64,000 nucleotides of DNA. It comes from Stutzerimonas frequens. Its GTDB lineage: Bacteria > Pseudomonadota > Gammaproteobacteria > Pseudomonadales > Pseudomonadaceae. Shown in pieces: positions 45,447 to 56,588 of the stretch (position 1 is the first letter of the stretch; every line of letters begins with the position of its first letter). A model generated the notes under the pieces. It worked only from the letters and a program-made list of their open reading frames with translations, was not told the origin of the DNA and did no database searches. The translations under genes and the position numbers were made by a program. Location of the stretch: contig NZ_JAMOHM010000011.1 in the NCBI RefSeq assembly GCF_024448335.1, forward strand, positions 1-64,000, in the 5' to 3' direction.

Positions 45447-46673
45447 TCACTGGCTTTGCAGTGCCTCGCGCTGTTTGCGTACCTCATCGGCGCTGACTGC
45501 CGGGGCCGCATTGCCCCAGCTGTTGCGCACATAGGTAAGCAAGTCGGCGATGTTCTCATCCGAGAGATTCCATGCGAACGACGGCATGGCCGGCCCAGTG
45601 GGTGCCGCGTCCGTAGTGCCGGCGCGATTGCCGGCAAGTACCACGCGAATAATCGATACCGCATCGCGCGCATTGACAAGCGGGGCATTGGCCAGCTTGG
45701 GAAACAGCGTCGGAATGCCTTCGCCGTCCGGTGTATGGCAAGCCGAGCAGCGATCCTCATAGAGACTACGTCCGGCTGTCATGATCGGATCGTTAGCGCC
45801 CAGCGGCTCGGGCTTCTCGTGCTCATGGTCCAGGCTCTTGAGATAAACCGCGACGGCCTTCAGGTCCGCATCGCGCCAGTACTGGGTGGATTTCTCCACC
45901 GCCTCGGCCATCGGCCCCGAGGCTATGTCGTAGCGGTTGGCGCCGGTCTTGAGGTATTGCACGATGTCGTCCTCGGTCCACTCGGCCAGGCCGACATGCG
46001 CCGTGTTGGAGATATTCGGCGCCATCCAGCCCTGCAGCTCCCCGCCTTTGAGTGTGCCATCGCGCCTGTCTCCGCCGATGAGGTTCTTCGGCGTGTGGCA
46101 ACTGCCGCAATGCCCTAGCCCCTGCACCAAGTACGCGCCGCGGTTCCATTGCTCACTCTTTTCCGCGTCAGGCTCGAACTCGCCCTCGGTGAAGTTGAGC
46201 CAGTTCCAGGCCTTCATGCTCAGGCGCACATTGAAGGGGAACGGCAGCTGGTTGGTTTCCACCTCGTTCTGCACCGGCTCCACAGCGCGCAGGTAGGCCC
46301 AGAGCGCCAGGTTGTCCTCGCGCGTGACCTTCGTATACGCGGCATAGGGCATGGCCGGATAGAGCTGCTTGCCGTTGCGCCCGTGGCCGCGGGCCATGGT
46401 GTTCTGGAAGTCTTCGAAGGTCCAGCGGCCGATACCGGTTACCGGATCTGGGGTGATGTTGGCGCCCAGCAGTTCGCCGAACGGCGTCTCGATGGCCACG
46501 CCTCCGGAAAAAAGCGGCTTGCCCGGCGACGTGTGACAGGCAGTGCAATCGCCGAGCGTGGCGATGTAGCGACCTTTTTCCACCAGTTCGTAGCCGTCCG
46601 GCGCGGTGACGGCATGGGCGCTGGCGCTCATCGCGGCGAGCAACGCAAGGCCGGTGTTCAGGAGAGGCTTCAT
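45447..46673 (-). CDS. Triheme c-type cytochrome subunit of periplasmic dehydrogenase
   Basis: A 408-residue exported cytochrome with a signal peptide (to about residue 21) and three heme motifs, CTACH (43-47), CGSCH (189-193) and CSACH (309-313). This is the membrane-attached cytochrome subunit of gluconate/glucose/alcohol dehydrogenase complexes that passes electrons to the quinone pool. It is the last of three overlapping genes (4-base overlap with the flavoprotein), confirming a three-subunit flavo-cytochrome complex. Confidence 0.94.
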   Translation of the reverse strand: MKPLLNTGLALLAAMSASAHAVTAPDGYELVEKGRYIATLGDCTACHTSPGKPLFSGGVAIETPFGELLGANITPDPVTGIGRWTFEDFQNTMARGHGRNGKQLYPAMPYAAYTKVTREDNLALWAYLRAVEPVQNEVETNQLPFPFNVRLSMKAWNWLNFTEGEFEPDAEKSEQWNRGAYLVQGLGHCGSCHTPKNLIGGDRRDGTLKGGELQGWMAPNISNTAHVGLAEWTEDDIVQYLKTGANRYDIASGPMAEAVEKSTQYWRDADLKAVAVYLKSLDHEHEKPEPLGANDPIMTAGRSLYEDRCSACHTPDGEGIPTLFPKLANAPLVNARDAVSIIRVVLAGNRAGTTDAAPTGPAMPSFAWNLSDENIADLLTYVRNSWGNAAPAVSADEVRKQREALQSQ

Positions 46674-48442
46674 ACGCTGATCATCTCCCCAGGACGTTTG
46701 AGGTAGTAGGTCCGGATCGCGTGTGCTGCCTTGAATGCCAGTGCGCCAACGGTACCCGTTGGGTTGTAGCCGGGGTTCTGCGGGAAGGCCGATGCGCCGA
46801 CCACGAACAGATTCGGTACATTCCAGACCTGCAGGTGCTTGTTTACCGAACTGGTAGAAGGATCAGCCCCCATGACGAAACCACCTACCACGTGCGAGGA
46901 CTGATAGGACGTATTGGACCAAGGGCCTTTGCGCGGGCTGGCAAACATCATTTTCGGGTTCAGCGCCCTGGCAATCTCGGCCGTCTTGTCGGTCACGTAC
47001 TGCGCCATGCGCAGGTCGTTATCGGTGAAGTCGAAGGTGATCCGCAGCAGCGGCCGGCCGTGTGGATCGGTGTAGTGCGGGTCCAGCGAAAGATAGTTGC
47101 CGCGGGTGCTGTAGTTGCTGGCTTCACAACCGATGGACATGCTGTTGGCGTAGTACTGCACCGTCGCCTTCTTCCACTCCGAGCCCCACTTGGGCGTGCC
47201 CGGCGGCACCGGGCGGGCGTTGATGGGCGCAGCACCAATGGGCGTCACCCGCGTACTGCCGCCGCCGACGAAGCCCAGCCCGGAATGATCGAAATTGTCG
47301 TTGTTGAAGTCATCGATACCCATGCCGATCGCACCGCCACCGATGAAGGGATTGAAATTCTTGTCATTGAAGAACAGCTCCACGCTGTTGGCTGTCTGGT
47401 ACGCGTAGTTGCGTCCGGTGGTGCCGGTGTTGCTCAGCGGGTCGTATGGCTGCCCGATGCCTGAGAGCAGCATCAGGCGCACGTTCTCGAAGGTGAATGC
47501 GGCGACCACGACGATATCCGCCGGCTGCTCCCACCTGTCGCCGTTGGCATCCACGTAGACGATGCCGGTAGCGCGTTTGCCGTTACTGTCCTTCGTTACC
47601 TCGAGCACTTCGCAATGGGTCTTAGCGGTAAAGTTGGGCATGCGCGCCAGAGCCGGCAGCACATTGACGATGGCGCTGGCCTTGGAATAGTTGGCGCAGC
47701 CGTAGTTGGTGCAGAACCCACAGAAGGTACACGGCCCCATCGTCACGCCGTACTGGTTGGTATAGGCCTGCGAAGCCAACGCCGAAGGTACCGGGAACGG
47801 CGTGTAGCCCATGTTACGTGCAGCGTCGGCGAACAGTACGGGCGCGAATGTCTGCTTGGTCGGCGGATTGGGGTACTCCCTGGACCGCGCGCCCTCGAAC
47901 GGGTTGCCACCGTCGACGACCTTGCCTGCGATGTTGCCGGCCTTGCCGGAAACCCCGGCTACACGTTCGAAGGCATCGTAGTGAGGCTCCATTTCTTCCC
48001 AGGTGGTGCCCCAGTCCTGCAGGGTGAGCCCTTCGATGGACGCTTCGCCGTAACGCTCGACTAGGTGGCTCCGGAGGCGAAACTCTTCTGGCTGAAAGCG
48101 AAAGGTGATACCGGCCCAATGATTACCAGCCCCACCGGTTCCGTTGCCGGGGTGAAAGGAGCCCCAGGTGCGCATCGGCAGTGCGGTTTCGCTTGGCTTG
48201 TTGCGCATCGTGCAGGTGTTCTGGCGGGTGCGCAGCATCAGCTCCTGGCGAATCACGTAGCGCAGCTCGTCGGTCACCGAGGCGATATTGAAGTCGCTGG
48301 CGGTATCACGCCAGGCGCCCCGCTCGAACCCCATGACCGTCAGGCCCTCATCGGCGAGTTCTTTGGCGATGATCGACCCAGCCCAGCCGAGCCCTACCAC
48401 CACGACGTCGGTCGCAGGCAGTTTCCTGGTCATATTGCTCAT
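46670..48442 (-). CDS. FAD catalytic subunit, GMC family, gluconate 2-dehydrogenase type
   Basis: A 590-residue GMC oxidoreductase with an N-terminal Rossmann motif TDVVVVGLGWAGSIIAKELA and no signal peptide of its own. Four cysteines (238, 241, 244, 249) in GPCTFCGFCTNYGC resemble the 3Fe-4S site of bacterial FAD-dependent sugar dehydrogenases. The active-site histidine lies in SSHVVGGF and an asparagine in GYNPTGTV. The lack of signal fits co-export with the Tat-signal small subunit encoded just upstream. Substrate (gluconate, 2-ketogluconate, other sugar or polyol) cannot be decided. Confidence 0.9.
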   Translation of the reverse strand: MSNMTRKLPATDVVVVGLGWAGSIIAKELADEGLTVMGFERGAWRDTASDFNIASVTDELRYVIRQELMLRTRQNTCTMRNKPSETALPMRTWGSFHPGNGTGGAGNHWAGITFRFQPEEFRLRSHLVERYGEASIEGLTLQDWGTTWEEMEPHYDAFERVAGVSGKAGNIAGKVVDGGNPFEGARSREYPNPPTKQTFAPVLFADAARNMGYTPFPVPSALASQAYTNQYGVTMGPCTFCGFCTNYGCANYSKASAIVNVLPALARMPNFTAKTHCEVLEVTKDSNGKRATGIVYVDANGDRWEQPADIVVVAAFTFENVRLMLLSGIGQPYDPLSNTGTTGRNYAYQTANSVELFFNDKNFNPFIGGGAIGMGIDDFNNDNFDHSGLGFVGGGSTRVTPIGAAPINARPVPPGTPKWGSEWKKATVQYYANSMSIGCEASNYSTRGNYLSLDPHYTDPHGRPLLRITFDFTDNDLRMAQYVTDKTAEIARALNPKMMFASPRKGPWSNTSYQSSHVVGGFVMGADPSTSSVNKHLQVWNVPNLFVVGASAFPQNPGYNPTGTVGALAFKAAHAIRTYYLKRPGEMISV

Positions 48443-49179
48443 CCTTTACGACTCCAGGAGGAGCTGCCAATGATCGACAGCGGTATCAGATCCAGCTTCT
48501 CGTTATGCCGGTCGATGTAGGAACGATAGTCGTAACGGGCACCGGGAAAGCCGAGCATCTTCCAGCTGACCATGTCGCGATTGCCGCCGTAGATCGGGTC
48601 GGCGAAGAACCCCTCCATGGCGTTCTGCAGAATCTGTTCGAAGAACACCTTCGACTCGATGCCTTCGAAGGCGATATCGCCGCTCTCCATTTTCCTGAGC
48701 ACCTCGTCGCGCTGGTCGCCTTCCAGCTCGCTGAAGCGCTTGCCGAATGTCGCCTGGCAATGCCTGCCCAACTGTTCGAGACCGACCCGGTAGCGCTCGG
48801 CAGGCACCAGTTCCGAGGGCGGTTCGACACCGGGTACGAAGGGGCCATGCTGATAGAGCCGCTCATAGCGGCCGTAGTGGCCAGCCAGCTGACGGTCGAT
48901 GAACACCGCGCATCCCGCCTCCTTACCACTGACCGAAAGGTCGTCGGCAGGGATCAGGCGCTCGACGATCGCCTCCACCTCGCGGGCCTCCTCAAGTGTG
49001 AAAAACTGCCAGCCCTTGGCCTCGTAGTGCAGCGGGCCGTTATGGTCGAAGGGCAGCCACTGCGGTACGCCATTAATGGTGACGGCTTTTGCGGTCGCGG
49101 CGACGCCGGCCGCCACCGTGGCGGCCGATGCGGTCAGCAGCTTGCGCCGGGTCAGCCCGTTGGGGGGATTTGTAGGCAT
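48439..49179 (-). CDS. Small subunit (gluconate 2-dehydrogenase subunit 3), Tat signal
   Basis: A 246-residue protein with an N-terminal twin-arginine signal, LTRRKLLTASAATVAAGVAA, followed by a helical domain of the gluconate 2-dehydrogenase subunit 3 family. It most likely chaperones and co-exports the flavoprotein through Tat. Promoter-proximal gene of the three, with AGGAG at suitable spacing before the ATG and a 4-base overlap with the next gene. Confidence 0.92.
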   Translation of the reverse strand: MPTNPPNGLTRRKLLTASAATVAAGVAATAKAVTINGVPQWLPFDHNGPLHYEAKGWQFFTLEEAREVEAIVERLIPADDLSVSGKEAGCAVFIDRQLAGHYGRYERLYQHGPFVPGVEPPSELVPAERYRVGLEQLGRHCQATFGKRFSELEGDQRDEVLRKMESGDIAFEGIESKVFFEQILQNAMEGFFADPIYGGNRDMVSWKMLGFPGARYDYRSYIDRHNEKLDLIPLSIIGSSSWSRKG

Positions 49180-49608
49180 TTCGACTCCTTATGAACCAAT
49201 GGATCGGGGTCATGCGGTTCGGGAAGCTCAACACGCGAAAGCTGGTCATCGAATGGACTGCTCCCGAGCATCCGAAAGACGGTCCTGATCGATTGCCCTG
49301 CGGAGCATGCTGACCCGCCATGCCGAATTGGACTGCCCCGGGATGCGCACGTAGCTGCAAAAACTTCGCAACAAAATAAAGCGCCATGCCCACGGAACCC
49401 TTGTCCACAACTCGGACAGCCAGACGCCGAATGACGTTCAAAACGAATAGCTAGAGCGGTTGCAGGCACCGACTGGAAGGATCGGGGCAGCCGACTCGAG
49501 CTGAGCCTTTTTGGTATTTCCTAAGGGTGAGCGGGACAAGCGCTATGCCGAGTTGGCCGTCTGACACTGCATGACGGGATAGATAGGTGGTTGGAAATGC
49601 TGAACGTC
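49180..49608 (-). other. Intergenic region upstream of the flavo-cytochrome operon
   Basis: About 430 bases without a convincing gene; only short frames of atypical composition exist on either strand. It should contain the minus-strand promoter of the dehydrogenase operon. A relatively AT-rich segment at 49360-49385 is a candidate position. No operator palindrome was recognised. Confidence 0.4.
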
Positions 49609-49636
49609 GATGCGCCGCGGCCCCATGCGGCGCATC
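49609..49636 (-). terminator. Terminator hairpin downstream of ggt
   Basis: GATGCGCCGC (49609-49618) pairs perfectly with GCGGCGCATC (49627-49636) across an eight-base loop, located 50 bases past the ggt stop on the minus strand. Confidence 0.65.
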
Positions 49637-49685
49637 ACGTGTCAAAACGCGGCTGCGATCCCTCCTCCGCGGCCTGCCTCGCCTG

Positions 49686-51356
49686 TCAGGGCCTGACGAC
49701 CATCCCGACGCCGCGCCCACGCGGGTCAGACCCGGTCTGCAGACGTCTGCCGTCGACGCGAATCGCCTGGATGTCACCCATCAACCAGCCCTGATCCTCC
49801 AGCGTATAGCCCATGGCTTCCAGCGCTTGCGCCACCTCTCCGGTCAGCGGCGCATGGGCGTCGTAGTAGATCGTGTCCTTGGGCAACAGCTGGTGGTGCA
49901 CCCGCTGCGCGGCCACGGCTTTTTCCAGCGGCAGGCCGAAGTCGTAAACGTTGTTCAGCACCTGGAAGATCGAGGTGAAGATGCGCGAGCCGCCGGGTGT
50001 ACCCAGCACCAGGCTGACCTTGCCGTCGCGGGTGACGATGCTCGGGCTCATGGACGACAGCATGCGCTTGCCGGGTTCGATGGCGTTGGCGTCGCTGCCG
50101 ACCACGCCGAAGGCATTGGCCACACCTGGCTTGGCACTGAAGTCGTCCATTTCGTCGTTGAGCAAGAAGCCGGCACCCTTGACCACCACGCCGCTGCCGT
50201 AGTCCAGGTTGAGGGTGTAGGTGTTGCTCACCGCGTTGCCGTCGGCATCGACGATGGAGAAGTGTGTGGTCTGATGGCTTTCCAGGCCCGGTCGTACCTT
50301 CTCCGTTGCGGAGATGGCCGTAGGGTTGATCTCGGCGGCGCGCTGCGCGAGGTATTCAGGCGAGGTCAGCCGCTTTACCGGTACATCGGAAAAGTCCGGA
50401 TCGCCCAGGTAGTCCGCGCGATCGGCAAACACGCGCTTCTCGATCTCCGCCAGCAGATGGATGTAGCGCGCCGAGTTCAGCTCGACACCCTCGAAGTCGG
50501 CGGCACGGCGCTCCTTGATGCCGATCAGCTGGGCCAGGGCGATGCCGCCGGAACTGGGCAGAGGCGCGGTGTACAGGCTGTTGCCACGCCAGTCGATGCG
50601 CATCGGCTCACGCCATTTGACGCGATAGTCGACCAGGTCTTGCTGGGTGATCAGCCCGCCATCGCGCTCCATCTGCGCGACCAGCAATGCGGCGGTCTTG
50701 CCTTTGTAGAAGTCGTCCGGCCCCTGGTCGGCGATGCGTTCCAGCGTCTCGGCCAGCTCCGCCTGGCGAAAGGTCGCACCTGGACGCATGCTGCCGAAGT
50801 AGTCCTCGAAGTTGGTCGTACCGTTGAACAGGCCGATGGCGTCCTCGCGATACTGAAATTGCTGGTCGGCCACCGTGAAGCCTTCACGGGCATAACCGAC
50901 TGCCGGGGTGATGAGTTCACTCCAGGGCAACTTGCCGAAGCGCTGGTGGGCTTCCCACATACCCAACACCGTGCCAGGCACGCCGGCTGCCCGGGCGCCC
51001 ACCAGGCTGAGGTTCTCGATCACCTCGCCCTGATCATCCAGAAACATGGTCTTACTGGCGGCCTTCGGCGCGACTTCCCGGTAGTCCAGGAAATACGGCT
51101 TGCCGTCCATGTACAGGGTCATGAAACCGCCGCCGCCGATATTGCCCGCCTCGGGATAGGTGACGGCCAGGGTAAAGGCGGTCGCCACCGCCGCGTCCAC
51201 CGCGTTGCCGCCATTCTTCAGGACCTGGGCGGCCACCTTGGCGCTGTATTCATCGGGAGCGGCAACCGCCCCGCCTTCCAGAAGCGCACCGTAGGCCACG
51301 GAGCTCGTCGCGACGATTGCCGCCAGAGTGAACTGGGTGATGTGTAGCAAGCGCAT
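49686..51356 (-). CDS. ggt: Gamma-glutamyltransferase
   Basis: An autoprocessing Ntn-hydrolase of about 556 residues that transfers or hydrolyses gamma-glutamyl groups of glutathione in the periplasm. Signal peptide, then GNAVDAAVATAFTLAVTYPE and the mature-subunit catalytic threonine at the start of TTHFSIVDADGNAVSNT (about residue 363), plus the late SMSPSIV and GTPGGSRIFTS loops. ATG at 51356 is preferred to that at 51365, because AAGGA lies eight bases from the former and only one from the latter. Confidence 0.95.
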   Translation of the reverse strand: MRLLHITQFTLAAIVATSSVAYGALLEGGAVAAPDEYSAKVAAQVLKNGGNAVDAAVATAFTLAVTYPEAGNIGGGGFMTLYMDGKPYFLDYREVAPKAASKTMFLDDQGEVIENLSLVGARAAGVPGTVLGMWEAHQRFGKLPWSELITPAVGYAREGFTVADQQFQYREDAIGLFNGTTNFEDYFGSMRPGATFRQAELAETLERIADQGPDDFYKGKTAALLVAQMERDGGLITQQDLVDYRVKWREPMRIDWRGNSLYTAPLPSSGGIALAQLIGIKERRAADFEGVELNSARYIHLLAEIEKRVFADRADYLGDPDFSDVPVKRLTSPEYLAQRAAEINPTAISATEKVRPGLESHQTTHFSIVDADGNAVSNTYTLNLDYGSGVVVKGAGFLLNDEMDDFSAKPGVANAFGVVGSDANAIEPGKRMLSSMSPSIVTRDGKVSLVLGTPGGSRIFTSIFQVLNNVYDFGLPLEKAVAAQRVHHQLLPKDTIYYDAHAPLTGEVAQALEAMGYTLEDQGWLMGDIQAIRVDGRRLQTGSDPRGRGVGMVVRP

Positions 51357-51472
51357 CGTAGTCATCCTTATTGTCGTGATCGCGCCGCCCCGACATCGCT
51401 CGGAGCGGGCACTTATCCAACATAGACGACCGTGATGCCGCCGTACCGCTTGGCCGCCGCACGGCAGCGGCG

Positions 51473-52483
51473 TCAGAACTCCAGGCAGATCTTGCCGAAG
51501 TGCTGGTTGCTTTCCTGGTAACGGAACGCCTCGACGATCTCGTCCAGCGCAAACCGCTTGTCGATCACCGGACGGATGCCATTGGCATCGATGGCACGGA
51601 TCATTTCCTGCTGCTGTGTGCGGCTGCCCACCAGCACGCCCTGCAAGCGCAACTGACGCACCAGTGCCGGCACCAGCTGCAGCTCGCCGGCAATGCCGGT
51701 AAGAATGCCGATCACCGAGATATGCCCGCCGATGCGCGCCGCAACCATCGACTGCGCCAGCGTCGCCGGCCCGCCGACCTCGATCACATGGTCCACGCCG
51801 CGGCCATCGGTCAGCTCGCGCACCGTCTCGCCCCAGGCGGGTGTCGTTCGGTAGTTGATCAGGTGGTCGGCGCCCATCTCCCGCAGGCGCTCCAGCTTGG
51901 CGTCGCTGGACGAGGTGGCGATGACCGTGGCGCCGGCCATCTTGGCGAACTGCAGGGCGAAGATCGATACGCCGCCGGTGCCCTGGATCAGTACGCTGTC
52001 GCCGGGCTTGAGCTTGCCGTCGGCCATCAGCGCACGCCAGGCGGTGAGGCCGGCGGTGGTCAGGGTCGACGCCTCGGCATGGCTGTAGCCCTTGGGTGCA
52101 TGGGTGAACGAGGTGGCGCGGGCGGTGACCATTTCGCGGGCATAGCCATCGACACCGTCGCCCGGCACCGTGGCGAAGCCTTCCACCAGCGGCTCGCCGG
52201 CCAGCCAGTCGGGGAAGAAGGTGCTGACCACCGCGTCGCCAACGGCGAATTCAGTCACGCCCGAACCCACCGCCACCACTTCACCGGCGCCATCGGCCAT
52301 GGGAATTCTCGGCTCGCTGGGCCCCCACATGCCGCTCACCACCGCGAAGTCGTGGTAGTTAAGCGAGTTGGCGCGCAGGCGCACGGTGATCTCGCCGGCC
52401 TCGGGCCGGGCGGCCTCGCCGGTGCCGACGATGACCCGGTCATAGCCGCCCCCGGGCTGCACGAATATAGCTTTGTGGCTCAT
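51473..52483 (-). CDS. MDR-superfamily NAD(P)-dependent oxidoreductase
   Basis: A 336-residue medium-chain dehydrogenase/reductase with the coenzyme motif VLIQGTGGVSIFALQFAKMA. N-terminal LRANSLNYHDFAVVSGMWGP resembles zinc-free quinone-oxidoreductase/alkenal-reductase-like members; I see no four-cysteine structural zinc loop. Substrate unknown. Divergent from the SASA esterase gene. Confidence 0.88.
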   Translation of the reverse strand: MSHKAIFVQPGGGYDRVIVGTGEAARPEAGEITVRLRANSLNYHDFAVVSGMWGPSEPRIPMADGAGEVVAVGSGVTEFAVGDAVVSTFFPDWLAGEPLVEGFATVPGDGVDGYAREMVTARATSFTHAPKGYSHAEASTLTTAGLTAWRALMADGKLKPGDSVLIQGTGGVSIFALQFAKMAGATVIATSSSDAKLERLREMGADHLINYRTTPAWGETVRELTDGRGVDHVIEVGGPATLAQSMVAARIGGHISVIGILTGIAGELQLVPALVRQLRLQGVLVGSRTQQQEMIRAIDANGIRPVIDKRFALDEIVEAFRYQESNQHFGKICLEF

Positions 52484-52732
52484 TGGAATTCTCCTCTGCT
52501 AACGGGATGACCTGTTTGGGAGCGGTCGGCAGCGGCATCCGTTCGCTCCGCGAAGCCTGCTGAGTCGCCGCACGCACGCCGCTCGAATGCGCGACAGCAT
52601 AGCCAATCCGCCATCGACATGGCGGCCGCGAACTTACCTCCATCGCCATCGTCGAAAGCGCGTTCGCCAATAGTCCACGGCTCGCCTGCCGGCGGCCGCA
52701 CGCAACTACCCAGTGCATCCGGAACAACCCTC

Positions 52733-54250
52733 ATGCCCCATCGCCCTCATCGACCGACGACCCTGCACACCACTACCGCTGCCGCCCTTCTGCTCGCCCT
52801 GGCCACGCCCGGCCTGGCAGCGGAAACAGAGGCGCAGCTGGCCGCACGCGACGCCGAGAACAAGCGGGTGACCGCCGAGCTCATGGCCAAGCCCAACGAG
52901 CTGACCCAGCCGCTGCAGAGCAAGTACAACCACATCATCACCTACGGGCAGTCGCTGGCCTCCGCTGCCGAGGGCTGGCCGGCGCTCTCGGTGGCACCGC
53001 GCTACGACAACCTGATGCTCGGCCAGTCGCCACGCTCGGCGGCGTTCAGCGGCGCGGCGTTCAAGCCGGTGGGCGAAGCGGCCTTCACGCCGTTGCGCGC
53101 CGTGGTGCAGCAGAAGAGCAACGCGGCCGTGGTGCTCGATGCGGACAAGGTCAGCAAGCTCGCGCCGCAGGCGCAGGAAGAAGGCGAATCGGTGGAAGTC
53201 GGCGCGCTGAACATGGCACGTCGGCTCTACCTGCATCACCTCGGCCGCGACACCGATCCGGAGCACCTGTTCGTCGCCAGCAACGCCTCGACCTCGGGTC
53301 GCTCCATTGCCCAGCTCTCGAAAAGCGGCGGCACCAACGAATACCTGCGCGTGACCCAGGCCGTCGATCAGGCCAAGGCGCTGGCCGACGCGCAACAGGC
53401 CAGCTACAGCATCAGCGCGTTCTTCTGGCTGCAGGGCGAGTACGACTATTCCCACACCAACGGCGGCAAGAACGACAAGGACTACTACAAGACCAAGCTG
53501 CGCCAGCTGCGCGACGACCTCTACGCCGACACCGCCAAGGCCATCGCCGGGCAGGAAAAGATGCCAGCCTTCTTCAGCTACCAGACCGACGCCAAATCCT
53601 CGGTCAAGGACGGTTCGCTCGCGGTGGGCATGGCGCAATGGGAACTGGCTCAGGAAGAGCCCGGCTGGTACCTGGTCGGGCCGGTCTACCCCTACACCGA
53701 CAAGGGCGTGCACCTCTCGGCGAACGGCTATCGCTGGTTCGGCCAGATGCTCGGCAAGGTCTACCACCGCGTTGTCATCGAGCGTAAGGGTTGGACCCCG
53801 CTCGCGCCGCGTCAGGCCACGCTCGACGGGCGCGACGTGCTGATCGATTACCACGTGCCGCACCCGCCGCTGACGTTCGACCAGCCGTACCTCGGCCATC
53901 AGGCCCGCGATGTGAAGAACAAGGGGTTCGTGCTGCGTGACGACAGGGGCGAAGTGCCCATCGAAGCCGTCGACATCGTCGCCCACACCGTCGTGCGCCT
54001 GCGCGCCGGTCGCGACTTCAGCGGTCAGCCACGCATCAGCTATGCGGGCCATGAGGTCGGCGGCGCCGGCCAGCTGCGCGACAGCGACCCGATGCGCGCC
54101 GACGCCACCTACGAATACCTCAAGGACCTCATGCCTGCCGAAGCCAACATCAAGGCACTGGTGCACCAGCCCTACCCGCTGCACAACTGGAGCATCGCGT
54201 TCGATATCGAGGTGGCGGGCCAACCGGGCACCGAGCGCGAGGAAGGCTGA
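52733..54250 (+). CDS. Exported SGNH/SASA-family carbohydrate esterase-like protein
   Basis: A 505-residue exported protein (signal peptide ends ATPGLAA-ET). SGNH blocks are visible: the nucleophile in YNHIITYGQSLAS (Ser74), the substrate-loop SISAFFWLQGEYDYS and the late KGVHLSANGYRWFG with Asp/His region. This matches the sialate O-acetylesterase/acetyl-xylan esterase (SASA, PF03629) group. The C-terminal 150 residues form an added beta-rich region. Convergent with acoR, six bases apart; no polysaccharide genes nearby, so substrate is open. Confidence 0.82.
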   Translation: MPHRPHRPTTLHTTTAAALLLALATPGLAAETEAQLAARDAENKRVTAELMAKPNELTQPLQSKYNHIITYGQSLASAAEGWPALSVAPRYDNLMLGQSPRSAAFSGAAFKPVGEAAFTPLRAVVQQKSNAAVVLDADKVSKLAPQAQEEGESVEVGALNMARRLYLHHLGRDTDPEHLFVASNASTSGRSIAQLSKSGGTNEYLRVTQAVDQAKALADAQQASYSISAFFWLQGEYDYSHTNGGKNDKDYYKTKLRQLRDDLYADTAKAIAGQEKMPAFFSYQTDAKSSVKDGSLAVGMAQWELAQEEPGWYLVGPVYPYTDKGVHLSANGYRWFGQMLGKVYHRVVIERKGWTPLAPRQATLDGRDVLIDYHVPHPPLTFDQPYLGHQARDVKNKGFVLRDDRGEVPIEAVDIVAHTVVRLRAGRDFSGQPRISYAGHEVGGAGQLRDSDPMRADATYEYLKDLMPAEANIKALVHQPYPLHNWSIAFDIEVAGQPGTEREEG

Positions 54251-54256
54251 CGCACG

Positions 54257-56188
<1,932 letters not shown>

Positions 56189-56344
56189 GCATCCTCCTCG
56201 AAGCGCTCGCAGCGGATGGCAACGGGCGCCTCAGCGAAACGCTTTATTGTTATGAAGTGTACTGAAGGATAAACGATTGAACCGTCAGGACCAGCCTGAA
56301 CTTTGGAAGCATGCCTGCTTGGGCGTTTCAAATATTAGCCGCAC

Positions 56345-56398
56345 GTTGTAAAGCGCTTTACAACGCTTTACGGGTGTAAAGCGCAACTTGCGTTACAC
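56345..56398 (+). promoter_or_regulatory. Tandem palindromic operator array (candidate AcoR enhancer)
   Basis: Three overlapping inverted repeats lie upstream of the operon: GTTGTAAAGCGCTTTACAAC (56345-56364, perfect 20 bp), CGCTTTAC-GGGT-GTAAAGCG (56364-56383), and GTGTAA...TTACAC (74-98 of this line, 56374-56398). All share the TGTAAAGCG half-site. This pattern, about 100 bases upstream of a -24/-12 promoter, is what an enhancer-binding protein would use. Confidence 0.75.
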
Positions 56399-56480
56399 CA
56401 CCGTTACGACTATCCACTTCAAACAAGATAAATCCTTTAATTTCAGGCAGATAGGTAAATAAATATTCATACACGAAAGT

Positions 56481-56496
56481 TGGCATGACCCCTGCT
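56481..56496 (+). promoter_or_regulatory. Sigma-54 (-24/-12) promoter
   Basis: TGGCATGACCCCTGCT fits the RpoN consensus TGGCACG-N4-TTGCW with GG and GC dinucleotides correctly spaced by ten bases. It lies about 90 bases before the first gene, downstream of the palindromes and next to a sigma-54 activator gene. Confidence 0.75.
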
Positions 56497-56588
56497 GATC
56501 ACCCTGTGCGGAACAAACTCTTCGCATAACAAGATCGCCAGCCGCCTGCTCCCCTCAGCGCTGTTGGTAATAATCAGGAGCTACTGTC

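Noticed and set aside
49587..51347. 586-residue open frame antisense to ggt
   Set aside because: Length arises from high GC; ggt on the opposite strand has clear catalytic motifs.
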